Positions 44,046-54,959 of a stretch of DNA of 64,000 bases are shown in pieces; within the stretch, counting starts at the first letter, position 1, and each line of letters begins with the position of its first letter. Where the stretch lies: positions 10,781,608 through 10,845,607 of the forward strand of contig NC_088299.1 in NCBI RefSeq assembly GCF_032854445.1, read 5' to 3'. The translations under genes were made by a program, and so were the position numbers. The notes under the pieces were generated by a model that saw only the letters and a list, made by a program, of their open reading frames with translations, searched no databases and was not told the DNA's origin. Source of the DNA: Liolophura sinensis. Taxonomy: Eukaryota; Mollusca; Polyplacophora; Chitonida; Chitonidae.

Positions 44046-44560
44046 TAAGTCAAAACTATCGTCAGGATTAAATCCCATTCCATCAATGAAATCCTGTATT
44101 TCTCGACTCACTGCCACAGAATGTCCTGCACTATTCCCACAACAACATACATGGCTACAACTGTTCCCACGAAGGTTGTCAATTATCAGTTGTATAACGC
44201 ATCTGAGTACAGTGTGTCTCTCCTACCCACTTCAATTCCCACAGTGCAATGGGCAGTTGTGTCTTTCTGGTACAGGGTTTTCTCTAACCCTATCACATTA
44301 GGGTGTAGTCACCGCCGAGTTGATACAACAAAGGTTTCGTGCATCAGTAAGGCTTTCTATAACCCTATGATATTTACCAGGCATTCGTTGATTTATTGCC
44401 TTAAAAGGCAGGGTCCGTACACCATCAAAAATTTCAAGTTTCCAGGCCCAAACTACAGATATTTCAGGATATATTATTCATTAGCTCTTTCAAATGATTA
44501 GTTAAAAAAAAATACTACTCCATTGTCTGTTATTTTGTTGGCATTATTATTAAATCAATA
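44046..44560. other. Intergenic; nothing recognised
   Basis: Open frames of 71 and 126 codons overlap here in two frames, but neither shows a family signature. A CTATAACCCTATNA-type motif occurs twice near 44280 and 44358. No gene is called. Confidence 0.35.
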
Positions 44561-44565
44561 ATTTA

Positions 44566-44735
44566 TTTAATTTATTCATTTGATTGGTGTTTTACTCTGT
44601 ACTCAAGAATATTTCACTTATACAACGGTGGCCAGCATTATGGTGGGAGGAAACCGGACACAGCCCGGGGAAAACCCACGACCATGCTCAGAGTGCTAGC
44701 AGACCTTCCCACGTATGGTCGGAGAGGAAGCCAGC
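44566..44735 (-). mobile_element. SINE family A, tail and body, head missing
   Basis: TTTATTCATTTGATTGGTGT to GTATGGTCGGAGAGGAAGCC, where the match stops before the B-box. Confidence 0.8.
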
Positions 44736-45044
44736 AAGATTACATCAATAAAGCAGAGTTGGAAAAATCCCTGCACAAGAACATAAAACCAAATAAAACC
44801 CAACAGAATAATCCTTTATATTATGCGAACATTTATCTTCACAATGAATGTACACTGTTCCTGGTAAAGAATACATCGAAAAAAATCAGTGCAATTTTTA
44901 GTTGCAGTTTTCCACGGTACTCCCCATAACCCTTGCTTCATATTTTTGTTTCCTACTCCTTTAAGGTAAGATTAGTAAGAATAATTCTGAACCAATATGA
45001 TAAATGTATCACAGTGATGATAGATAACAGAGTGATAAGTAACA

Positions 45045-45130
45045 AAAGAATGAATAAGTAACAAAAGAATGAATGAATAAGTAACAAAAGAATGAATAAG
45101 TCACAAAAGAATGAATAAGTCACAAAAGGA
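45045..45130. repeat. Short tandem repeat, about 18-bp unit
   Basis: Units AAGTAACAAAAGAATGAAT with TAACAAAA/TCACAAAA variants, about 4.5 copies, just beyond the 3' end of the UPF0488 gene. Confidence 0.75.
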
Positions 45131-45170
45131 AATTGAAAAGTAATACATACATGTACATAAAAGTGTTTTG

Positions 45171-45176
45171 TTTATT
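45171..45176 (-). promoter_or_regulatory. Poly(A) signal of the UPF0488 gene
   Basis: AATAAA on minus, about 38 bases after the stop codon at 45214-45216. Confidence 0.6.
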
Positions 45177-45213
45177 AATTTTTTTTTTTTTGGAAGACGC
45201 GCAAATGCTGACA

Positions 45214-48200
45214 TCAGCTGCTGACAAACGAAAATCTGAAACTATTATCACTTTTTACATATTTAAATGTCTTGTCACTCGCCGTGTCTTTTGGTTGGTG
45301 TGTTATTGGGTGGGGGTCATTATCACCTTCAACCGAGGACGCACTCTCTTGAGAACCGAACACCTGGTCCTGGGTGTTGATTAGCTCTGGCCTCTCACAG
45401 TGAGTTGACATGTTACCTCCTCCCAATGTACCAGTGACCCAGGGGTCTGTAGGCTGCACAGGTGTCCCTGCTGTATTGAAATCGTCTACTTGCTGATTTT
45501 TAGCCAATCCACTCTCATTCTTACATGGAAAATGCAAAGGTTTCTGATCTGAAATTCAAAGTTATCAAGGTAAATTATGGCGATGACGGTGTTTCAGTTT
45601 TCTGTTATTTTGTCGGCAATTTGTAACTTATAACTTGTCAGAAATAATCTTCACAATACTGCACAGTCCACCATTTGTTCAAAGACGCCATAATTTGTTC
45701 CCCTTGGATTTTGAAATGTCAAAGTGACCCTGGGCAACGATGTTACAAAAAAGGTTAATTTGTTTGTTTTTTTTTTTTTGTTTTTTTTGGAAACATGAAT
45801 GAAGGGTTCTAACAGTGACATCACAATGTTCTAAAAGCGAAGAGAAATAAGCACCATAAATTTTTTGTTACAACAGACAACTGTGAAGATTTATATTAAA
45901 GCTGAATCATTTTCACACACAAAAAAATGATTTTCATAATCCTATACAATACATGAAACAGACGTGTAGAATGAAAGCACTGCTGTTCACCTTTAATTAG
46001 TTCTCCGTTCGCGTGAAGCCCAGGAGCTCTATTCGTCACCTGTGCATGTCTGTCTTCTGTTGTCACATCTACCTTCTGATTTGTATCCACCTTAGACGGT
46101 TGCTTGTTTTGACAGAGCCTATACACTTTTGATTGGTTGCTGGATTTCTCAGTTGTTAAGGATATCTTACTGGCTTCTGAAATAACAAATTTACAAAACA
46201 ATGCACAACACATAAATAATAATTTGTGCAACACTGGTGGCAAAAGGCAATCAATGATGCTCAGTTAAGCTGATTGAACAGTCTAATATTGAAGACAACT
46301 TGCGGTTGAACGTCATACTTAAGAATTTTTCAGTTACATGACGCAAAGGAGTCATTAGGTGTGGGAACATGCACTGCGTCTTCTTGTGGCAAGGTCACCA
46401 CGATATGGCAGAGATATTGCCGATGTGGCATTAAGCCATAATCATTTATTCATCCTTGTGGCAAGCTGGGTCCATGCTGCCTAAGTGCTGCCGTCACTGA
46501 AGTACGATGCCGAGGACACCATACATGACACTCACCTAGTCACATTATACTGACACAGGGCCAACCAGTCATGTTCTTTGCTCTAACCTCTCAGTGCTGA
46601 GTGCCAAGCAGGCAGGAACAACTACTATTTTTATAGTCTGATATAACCCGACCTGGGTTTGATCCCTGGTCTCTCGACTTCGAGGCGGACTGTCTAACCA
46701 TCAGGCCAGTGAAGCTGTCCTCTCATCGATATGGTATGGATACTTGTACATGTAGCTGTATTGTCTGTCAGTAGGTTCTCACAGGTGGGTGGTTATGCCC
46801 CTGGCACCCGAGTATTTTCCATCCATACAACTGACCATCGCCATATAAGTGAAAAATTCTTAAGTATTGTGTTCAACACAATGAAATAAATAAATCAATA
46901 AATAAATCACTATAAACTGTACAATGCATTATGGGATACACATGATAAGCTGTGATTTATTTACTTATTTACTTACCTCAATGGTGTTTTATGCCATACT
47001 TAAGAGCATTTCACTTACACTTAGAGCGATTAAAACAAGTTCACAAAAATCATGCCGAGTGAGAAAGTTTTGGTGAAACAGAAAAGCCATGTTCTAAAAT
47101 GTTTCACATGTAAAAATGCCCCCAAAAAGACTCAGCCACATTGATAATATACATGTGCAGCAAAGAAAATATGTAAGATGATAACAAGAGAAAGAATGAA
47201 AGTGACATTTCATACAATCTGCACATTATTTAATGTTGCACTGACAAATGTTTCCCAGGGTTTGTTTTCAGACAAATTGGACGTATGGAATATAAAGCTC
47301 AGCACCAATGTGGTCGCTGTGAGTTCAAGTCCAGCTCATGCTGGCTTCCTCTCTGACCATACGTGGGAAGGTCGGTCAGCAACCTGCGGATGGTCGTGGG
47401 TTTCCCCCTGGCTCTGCCCGGTTTCCACCCACCATAATGCTGGCCGCCGTCGTATAAGTGAAATATTCTTGAGTACAGCGTAAAACACCAATCAAATAAA
47501 TAAATATAAACGGCACCTTGCTATGTGTACACGGATAAAGAACACATACTTGTACGTATATATTTAGCTAGAATTTGAAATCAGGGCGTCTCATTTCAAA
47601 TTTTGCTCCTAATTTCCCTCTCTCTCCAATCTTAATTTTATAGGAATAGGGTGTCTCAAATACACTGAGACAACTACCTGGCCAACGCAAGTGTAACATT
47701 TGGCTAGAATTTGTTTTGAGGTTTGTTTGGGGGATAAAATCTTTCTACCCAAACTACTAGTAACATTTTAATGCCAGTGACATTTGTTTCCCTCTTAAAT
47801 AGCACTTTTTGGTGAGCAAAATATCAGGTAATTTGAAATAATTTCATTTGATATATTTATTTGGGGTTTAACAAGAATGTATCACTGATGGGTAAAATGA
47901 TCAAAAGTTTCAGGAAATAAATGTCATAAAATATTACTTTTGGTGCTGAAACTTGCATTTTTCCAGTAGGATATCACACTCACGTGTACCTTCCAAACAA
48001 ACCTCGGCACACATTTCTAAGACAAGTAAGATTAAGTGTGAACCTAAGGTTTAAGCTTGGGTTTTCTATCGCCACTGCACCGGTCCCTATAGCTCAGTTG
48101 GTAGAGTGTTTGTTTCTGGGGCGGTAGACACATGGTTAAGCCTGCATGTGGACCGAAAACCTTAAGAGGAAGCTGCAACTTCCTCCCTTGGCGTTCAGCA

Positions 48201-51200
48201 TTAAGGGGATAGTGCAACAACTGACTGACCCGTATAAGTCTAATGGCTTGGGTGGGGTGGCTTACTTGTCTTCAGTAACTCATCTCAGTGGAGCAGCACT
48301 AAATAAAAGAGCAGTGGAGATCCGTCCTGCAACAAGGAGGTAAATTTCGCGCACATGCACTCGAAGGACACCTTTGTCGTCATATGACTGAAAAATTGTT
48401 AAGTACAATGTTAAACCCTAAGCATTCATTCACTCACTCACTCACTCATTCTATCTCCACTGTTAGCCAGTCAGTAATCATTTGGCTTAACATAACTGGC
48501 TTACTTGCTGCTAGCTTCTTCTCCTCCGCCTCGATCTTTTTCCTGTAATCTCCAAAGGTTACTCTCATCACCTGCCGTTTCTTCACCAACAATGTCTTCG
48601 GATTTCTCAAAACCCTCAAAACCTTTACAGCTTCACGAGCTAAACACAAAAATAAATATACATATGCATGCTAGATTCTGCAAAACCCCTCAGGTTTAGA
48701 ACGCTTCACAAAATGGTCCCCTAGCCCAATGAATGGTTTGGACAGTGGAGGGGGTGATGAAAATTGTGTGGACCAGGAGAGAGGCAACTAAAGTAATGAA
48801 GGATGGAGACAGGAGACTAAAAGATGAGATGTGCCAGGGGAGAGAGGATTAAAAGTTAAATGGATCAAGGGGAGAGGGAACTAATGTGTTGTGTGCAGCC
48901 AGGGGGAGAGGGGACTAAATGTTGAGTGGAACTAGGAGAGAGTGGATTAAATCTTATGTGAACCAATGGCAGAGGGGACTAAATGTTGTGGAGCCAGAGG
49001 AGAGATGACTGAATGTTGAATGGATCAAGAGGAGAGGGGACTAAACGTTGTGTGGAGCCAGAGGAGAAAGAACTAAATGATGTGTGGAGCCAGAGGAGAG
49101 GGGGCTAAATGTTGAATGGAGCCAGAGGAGAGGGGGCTAAATGTTGAATGGAGCCAGAGGAGAGGGGGCTAAATGTTGTGGAGCCATAGGAGAGATGACT
49201 GAATGTTGAATGGATCAAGAGGATAGGGGAATGTTGAGTGGAGCCAGAGAAGAGGGGACTAAATGTTGAGTGGAGCCAGAGGACAGGGGACTAAATGTTG
49301 TGTGGAGCCAGAGGAGAGGGAACTAAATGTTGAATGGAGCCAGAGGAGAGGGGACTAAATGATGTGTGGACCAAGAGGAGAGGGGGCTAAATGTTGTGGA
49401 GCCAGAGGAGAGATGACTGAATGTTGAATGGATCAAGGGGAGAGATGACTGAATGTTGAGTGGACCAAGGGGAGAGGGGACTAAATGTTGAGTGAAGCCA
49501 GGGGAGTGGAAGTTACATACAAATGTTCAGGGGAGTAAAGATAAAGAACAACTTGATTTATTTGATTAACTGGTGTTTTACGCCGTCCTCAAGAATACCT
49601 GACTTATACAGCTGCAGCCAGCTTGTACGACTGGAGAGGAAAAGAACATTTTGAAGAGATTGGTGAAATAAGGCTAGAATATACTGGTAGTAAAAACACA
49701 CACAGCCGTGGCTCCCACCGTTTGCCCCACACTTACATCCACCCTCCCTTAATACATTACAGTGTATGTATTTTGGTAAGAATAGAGTAAACTAGGGTAG
49801 CCAATGTGCTATGGTGCACTTAGGACAAAAGTGAATTAGAACAAGGACATACATGTACCTCTCCACAAAATTAAAATATGTTCAGCTACATTTGATAATA
49901 TTTTAGAATAAGGATGTGAGTACAAGGTGGATTACATCTGTACTGGTTCAAGAGGAGAATGCTCACCCTGTCTGGAATCAGGTGCTTTTGTTGACAGTCC
50001 TAACTCTAACTGTTCTATACACCAACACAACTCTCTCTCAAACTGTTCTGCCAGCTCCTGAAAACCAACACCCACATGTTCATGTAATCAATACTGTACA
50101 TTCTATAATCGTTTGCTGGTCTTACAGTACTGTAGGATACACTTACGTGTTGGCTAAAGGCGCAAAAAAGGGTAGAATATTCAATAAAATGATTAAGTTA
50201 GCTTTTAATGATCTGCAGCTTATCATTTTATATTACTGTTTCTTCAAGAGTCTATACCAGAGATTCTGGTCAAAACATTTACTAGTGCAAATCCAATCAA
50301 ATATTGGCTGTTATTTTAGAATAGCCCAAATAATAACCTTTCACAATATAACAGCCTCATCTGTTACCATTCAAAACTGGTAGTAAAGCTTCATAAAACT
50401 TATAATGCTGTGAACTTTGATTGGATTAGCAAATACAGATTTTATTCCAAAAATCTTCCATACACAAGTAGCCTCTTTATATGCCATATTATGCATCAAA
50501 CAACTCATCCCTCCTAAATCAAGTGAAGAATTTGTGTCTGGCAAAACTCACTACATTTTTGAATGCCAGGCTTTGTATAATATAACAACTGAGAGTGGAT
50601 ATTGGAGGTGATGGTGCTGCTTCACAAATTCAAACGGTAGAGCTAAATGATTATATTTTTGATTGATGTTTGAGGTGGTACTCGAGCGTATTTCACTTAT
50701 GCAGCAGTTGCCAACTTTAGGATGGGAGGAAACCGGACTGTGTCTAGCAGAAACCCATGTACAGGTTACTGCAAGACCTTCCATGTACACCCAGAGATAA
50801 TGCCTGCATCAGCTGGACAAGAACTCACAGCCACAGCATTGGTGAGAGGCTGCTGGGTCATTGTCTTGTGCTAGCATGACAACCAAAAAGTCATAGAGGC
50901 CGAACAAACATAATTACATTGGATGATGTGTATGCCCCTGAATCTATTCCATTTTATGCACCATACTTTTACACCTGTTAAGCACCATAACTGTTATTAG
51001 ATGCACTGTACTTGTACGGTATGTAGGAGCTGATTAACGAGAAACAACAATACAGGTAATTAATCTTCACTTATCTGACTGGTGTTTAATACAGTACTCT
51101 AAAGAGTTTCACAATGAATGGCAGTCAGATCTATGGATGGACAAAACTAGAGTGCTCGCAGTAAGCCACTACTCTTTGCCAGGTAGTGAATGCATAAACA

Positions 51201-54200
51201 GTTAGAAGTGAAGCTGAGCCAGTTGGGGCTGGATTTGAACTCACAACTTTAATGGCCATGGCCCATTCGTTTTAAAAAGAAAAAGATACAGAAGACAATT
51301 ATGACTAAGTTAATCAGTTAATCGATGCTTTCTGAGATGCCATTTTCTATCTGCATAACATTTTTCCTAATCCAAATGTCTACATAAGCTCACATACCCA
51401 ATACCCAAACAAATAAATAAATAATTTATAAACCTGAACTTAAAGACTAAACAAGTATACAAGATTTAATGAATCACTGTAATTCTTCAACTTTTTCGCA
51501 TGTTTGGAAGTTGTTTATTCAAGCATATTCAGAAGGCATTATCCTGTGTTGACTGATGAAATCTTACTTTTTCTGAAGCCCTAATGCTTGCAAATCCAAT
51601 CGGGTGAAGTTTTGCCTCCAAAATAAAATTAAAAATAAATTGCACTGAAAGTTGCTCTTTCATACGCGAGAAGGTTGAGGAATTAGGTACATTGGGTTGA
51701 TGTAATAAAGACTTCGTAAAAATTCTGAATTTTCAAACAATTTTTCTGGTACTACGTGTTTCACTATGGAATTAAATTTTTTACAAACCTGAGGGGACTT
51801 GGTGTCGCTCATGTTAGCTTCTGATTTTTTGTCTTCATCTCTTCTGTGGGAATCAGCACTGGAGCAGGGCTTCTGAGGATGAAAATAAAGTGATGTAAGC
51901 CTGACCTGATTGGTCAAGAGACTGATAGTCAACAACAACCCAACAAAGCCCTTCAAATTTCCTCTTAATAACCCAGACCATGACACATATTAAGCTCTTT
52001 TTACGAGAATGGTAAAGAATCAGATAGTGTTACCTGGTAGAGTGGTGTCAATTTATTGAAGAAACTGTTTTTCATAATGAATACTGGCAGTTGTTAAGAA
52101 AAGTTTGTTGCCTTTAATGATCGACGGCCCACGTCTCTGATGTTCATTTGAAACTGAATGAGAAGGTGGCATATCTTTTAATTCTGTGAGGTGGCATCTG
52201 TGTGAAGTAGGACCTCAATCTATTCATTACATCAAGAAACGACTGTCGTGTAACGTCTACAATGTTACAAATCATTAGTTTCTACTGTAATGTCGTTCTG
52301 TCCATACTGTGACGTCATAATGATCCGCTGGGAAACGAAAGTTTAGGGTGCGTTCTATTTGTAGATCTGACTGCCAGTGGTGGCAGATTCAGTGGCCACA
52401 CACTGTGACATAGTGTCCCAATGCTCCCGAAGTCGCACCAAATCGTGTGAGTTAAGACACTACAATACATGCCACCGGCTCGACCAACCTAAGTCGCGGT
52501 AGTGTCAGTGGCTCCAATGGTCTCCTCCAGTGGCCAATGGAACAACATGTATGTGGCCACTACGGTCTCCAGAGGCCGCCGAGGAGCAAGTGGAATTAAA
52601 TGGTCTCCAGACATCAATAAAATGCCGGGTGTTTGACAAGTCCCCTACCAGCAAACAGCAACCTAGTCCTTTCAACAGCCGCCAAGAAATCTTTGAGCCA
52701 AAGAACTGTTGTATCAATCAGGCCACATGATCATCCCCAATTTAACCATGTGACATAACTCATGTACGTTATGATATGTGTTATGTCACACCATGGAGGA
52801 AGAATAGATGCAGGCACAACTAACAGGCTTCACAGTGTTCAATTTATGTCACCGACACTGTGGGGGGGCTTTCCTCTGTTGTGACAGGAGAGTAGAGATG
52901 TCTGGCTTGGTCAGGCCTGGGCGCAAACACTCTCGAGGCTGTCACAGGCAAACAGCCAAGACACGTGTTATTAACATAAAAAAATGTTTTGAACATTGAA
53001 GTCAGTTGTATATTAGTGAATAAGAAGACAAAGAAATGACTCGCTGGCGTCTTGATCTTGGAATCCCACAAACAAAGCAGAAAATATACATACATGTACA
53101 TGTGTAATATTGAAGTTTCTATGAAAATCAAGTGAGTTGTTGATGGTTCTTTAATTAGCATCCTCTCTGCCCTAAACAAATGAAATTTCCAGGGATTATA
53201 GGGTCTATATTGTTACAAATGTTGATCTACAGTTACTGAATTTCATGGATTTATCAGCTTACTGTATAAGATTCGGGTAAAATCTGATCATTTACATGTT
53301 TGTGTTGTGTTTGATGCATTCCTACTGGTTTATCTAGTTCAGTTTGGAACAAACTCGAGGTCATTATTTCATTTAGTTTGATCCATTATGAAGATCTTTG
53401 AATTCAACACTGAGAGAAATGGATTTTGCAAACTTTGCAACAAATCCTTTTGCAACGCAAGCTCTGTTGGACAAGAAGAGTTATGTTAATTTTTACTCCA
53501 AAAGGCTATACCAGAGATTGTTGAATAAAAAAAAGTCAGCCATGCAGCGATAATTTAATCATATTTTGCTCTTACTTCAGAACAACCCGAGTCTTGCCGG
53601 TGCATTTACAGAAACCATTCAATTTTTGAACGGCAATTATTTAAGCAATTTTTGGTAAATATTTACAATTTAATTCTATGAAAGAATATTGATTTTTGGC
53701 TCAAGAAATTCTGTCATCCCTGACATATGTTTTCATTAGAAGGTCTGGGATTCAACTATATTTTCTTAACTCCATTTTGGCATCTACCATATAGTGATCA
53801 ATGAGATAACTAATCAAAATCACCTGCCCTACCCATGCAGCGGCTGAGGAACTTGCCTGAAAGTCTACTTGTATACAGCACTCCACCCAAGCATGCTACA
53901 ATTGCATTTCCTCTGTTATCAACTGGTATGTTTAAACCTCAAAAATAACAAGTGTAGAGGTTTAGAAACAGGACTGCGCGCCAGGAAGAGTTTCCTAAAA
54001 GCAATATTGTGTTAGACCTCGTCCTTACTATATATGAACGACATTACACAATGCGTCAGGCAGACCCAAGCTCTTGTGTGCATGCGATGAGAGGAAAATA
54101 TTGCAGAAGCAGTTAATGCACTACTCCCAAGAACTCGGAATTGGCGCTTCCAACTCCCAAATAACATGCTATGTATATACTTTTCATTTTGCTCTTTTAG

Positions 54201-54810
54201 TTTGCGTAACCTTTTTTGGTGAAAGTTGATCGGAAAGTATATCAGTACACTGTCAAAGATAGTTAAAAATCTGATTTTCTCAGTTTTTCTAATGTTAATC
54301 AAATAGGCCTTTTTTGGATTTTTTAACACTGAATTTCCATGAAAAAAATGCGTCCGAGTTCCAACTGACTTCAGCAGTCAATAATTTGAGATGTTATCTA
54401 CATTTTTCAGATCACTGTAACAACCTAACCAAGTCTTATAGAGCTGTCCATAAAACATGTGCTCATAGATCACTCTGAATGAACTTTAGAAGCGTTCTTG
54501 GTGACCAGTTTGTTACGATGTACGTGGACCGTGACCAGGCCCAGTAGTGCCTCCTTCTATTCTATCTCCATGGTCGCATGTAGGCCCACAACACAGCTGT
54601 TACAATGTGTTGAGGGCACAATGCGTTTTGCTTATGCAATGCTCAGTTTTCGTATGGACATATTCTGTTTACACAGGAGCTATTCAGATTCAGTATTAAT
54701 ATATTCCATTATATATTAAAATTCAACTCCCTGCAAAAAATTTTCATAGCTGACTTAAAGACACCGAGCCGATACTTGTAAATTTATACCTGTTGCTTTT
54801 TGGATGCCAT
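45214..54810 (-). CDS. UPF0488 family protein (C8orf33 homologue), six exons
   Basis: Exons, 5' to 3': 54810-54790, 51872-51789, 50057-49967, 48639-48505, 46176-45991, 45548-45214. All have GT-AG borders and the phases agree through to TGA at 45214-45216, giving 283 aa (human C8orf33 is about 229). Landmarks shared with C8orf33 in order are a lysine-rich start (MASKKQQ), ELCWCIEQLELGL (residues about 45-57), AVKVLRVLRNPKTLLVKKRQ and FGDYRKKIEAEEKK (about 69-108). A long polar linker follows, then a C-terminal FKYVKSDNSFRFSF that matches the family's DEEFRFNF end. The function of the family is unknown. The first exon encodes only seven residues after ATG 54810, and an in-frame stop lies 18 codons upstream, which supports this start unless another exon is spliced on. 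Confidence 0.88.
46428..46722 (-). mobile_element. SINE family B, near full length
   Basis: Body motifs GTCCATGCTGCCTAAGTGCT, CACATTATACTGACACAGGG and CTCAGTGCTGAGTGCCAAGC. On minus, the tRNA-like head is GGCCTGATGGTTAGACAGTC with B-box GGGATCAAACCC at 46645-46715. It lies downstream of the acceptor side of UPF0488 intron 4. Confidence 0.75.
46795..46910 (+). mobile_element. SINE family A, 3' fragment
   Basis: CGCCATATAAGTGAAAAATT and a tail AATAAATAAATCAATAAATA. Separate tail-like sequence on the other strand lies near 46957-47022. Confidence 0.6.
47301..47512 (+). mobile_element. SINE family A, well preserved, head truncated
   Basis: Starts inside the tRNA-like head (CACCAATGTGGTCGCTGTGA, B-box GAGTTCAAGTCC) and runs to ACACCAATCAAATAAATAAA. 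It is among the copies closest to the consensus, so relatively young. It lies in UPF0488 intron 4. Confidence 0.9.
48082..48450 (+). mobile_element. SINE family C, full length
   Basis: The head GGTCCCTATAGCTCAGTTGG has an A-box, and the body is about 300 bp (CATTAAGGGGATAGTGCAAC, GGAGATCCGTCCTGCAACAA). A GTCGTCATATGACTGAAAAA block, TTAAACCC and a CACTCACTCACTCATT tail follow. The copy at 58972-59396 is in reverse orientation. The GTTTAAC/CATATGACGACG block is also shared with family B, so the two families are related. It lies next to exon 4 of the UPF0488 gene. Confidence 0.85.
48720..49520. repeat. Degenerate 33-36-bp tandem repeat in UPF0488 intron 3
   Basis: About 22 units of the form GGAGAGGGGACTAAATGTTG then (A/T)GTGGAGCCAGA. 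Unit length varies and units are strongly diverged at the left. Purine-rich on plus, pyrimidine-rich on the gene's transcribed sense strand, ending about 80 bp from exon 4's acceptor. Confidence 0.85.
49556..49650 (-). mobile_element. SINE family A, fragment
   Basis: TTTATTTGATTAACTGGTGT and TTATACAGCTGCAGCCAGC only. Confidence 0.6.
50650..50905 (-). mobile_element. SINE family A, full length, diverged
   Basis: Tail, GGATGGGAGGAAACCGGACT body, AAGAACTCACAGCCACAGCA B-box region and head up to GTCATAGAGGCCGAAC. A further very diverged A-like copy may lie at 51063-51265. It lies in UPF0488 intron 2. Confidence 0.8.
51477..51688. mobile_element. MITE (GTAATTCYTCAAC family), fullest copy
   Basis: About 210 bp. 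The left end TGTAATTCTTCAACTTTTTC then GCATG is mirrored by CATACGCGAGAAGGTTGAGG then AATTA at the right, giving inverted repeats of about 25 bp. Related copies lie near 14324, 14736 and 40264. It has no open frame. It ends about 100 bp from UPF0488 exon 2. Confidence 0.65.
51990..54755. other. UPF0488 intron 1; no other gene seen
   Basis: Contains GC-richer stretches (52340-52740) with the recurring motif AGTGGCCA and short open frames, none with a family signature. No tRNA or family A SINE was recognised. Confidence 0.35.
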
Positions 54811-54959
54811 ACGCTTGAACTGCTTTTCTCGCTGATACAACAGAATGTAGAGGCGCGTAATTCATCTCGTCAGGCAGTAGTAATATCTGGATCTGCGCAT
54901 GATGTTGGCAGCGGAGTCGAAAATGAATGAACAAAGTGATACAGCCATAAACAGAGCCC

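Noticed and set aside
44121-44501. 126-codon open frame on plus
   Set aside because: No recognisable domain, and it overlaps another open frame with equal claim. No splice or poly(A) context.
52340-52740. GC-richer block with repeated AGTGGCCA
   Set aside because: Considered as a CpG-rich promoter or element, but no second copy, inverted ends or gene start could be tied to it.
54012-54329. 105-codon open frame on minus
   Set aside because: No family signature; it lies in intron 1 of the UPF0488 gene in AT-rich sequence.
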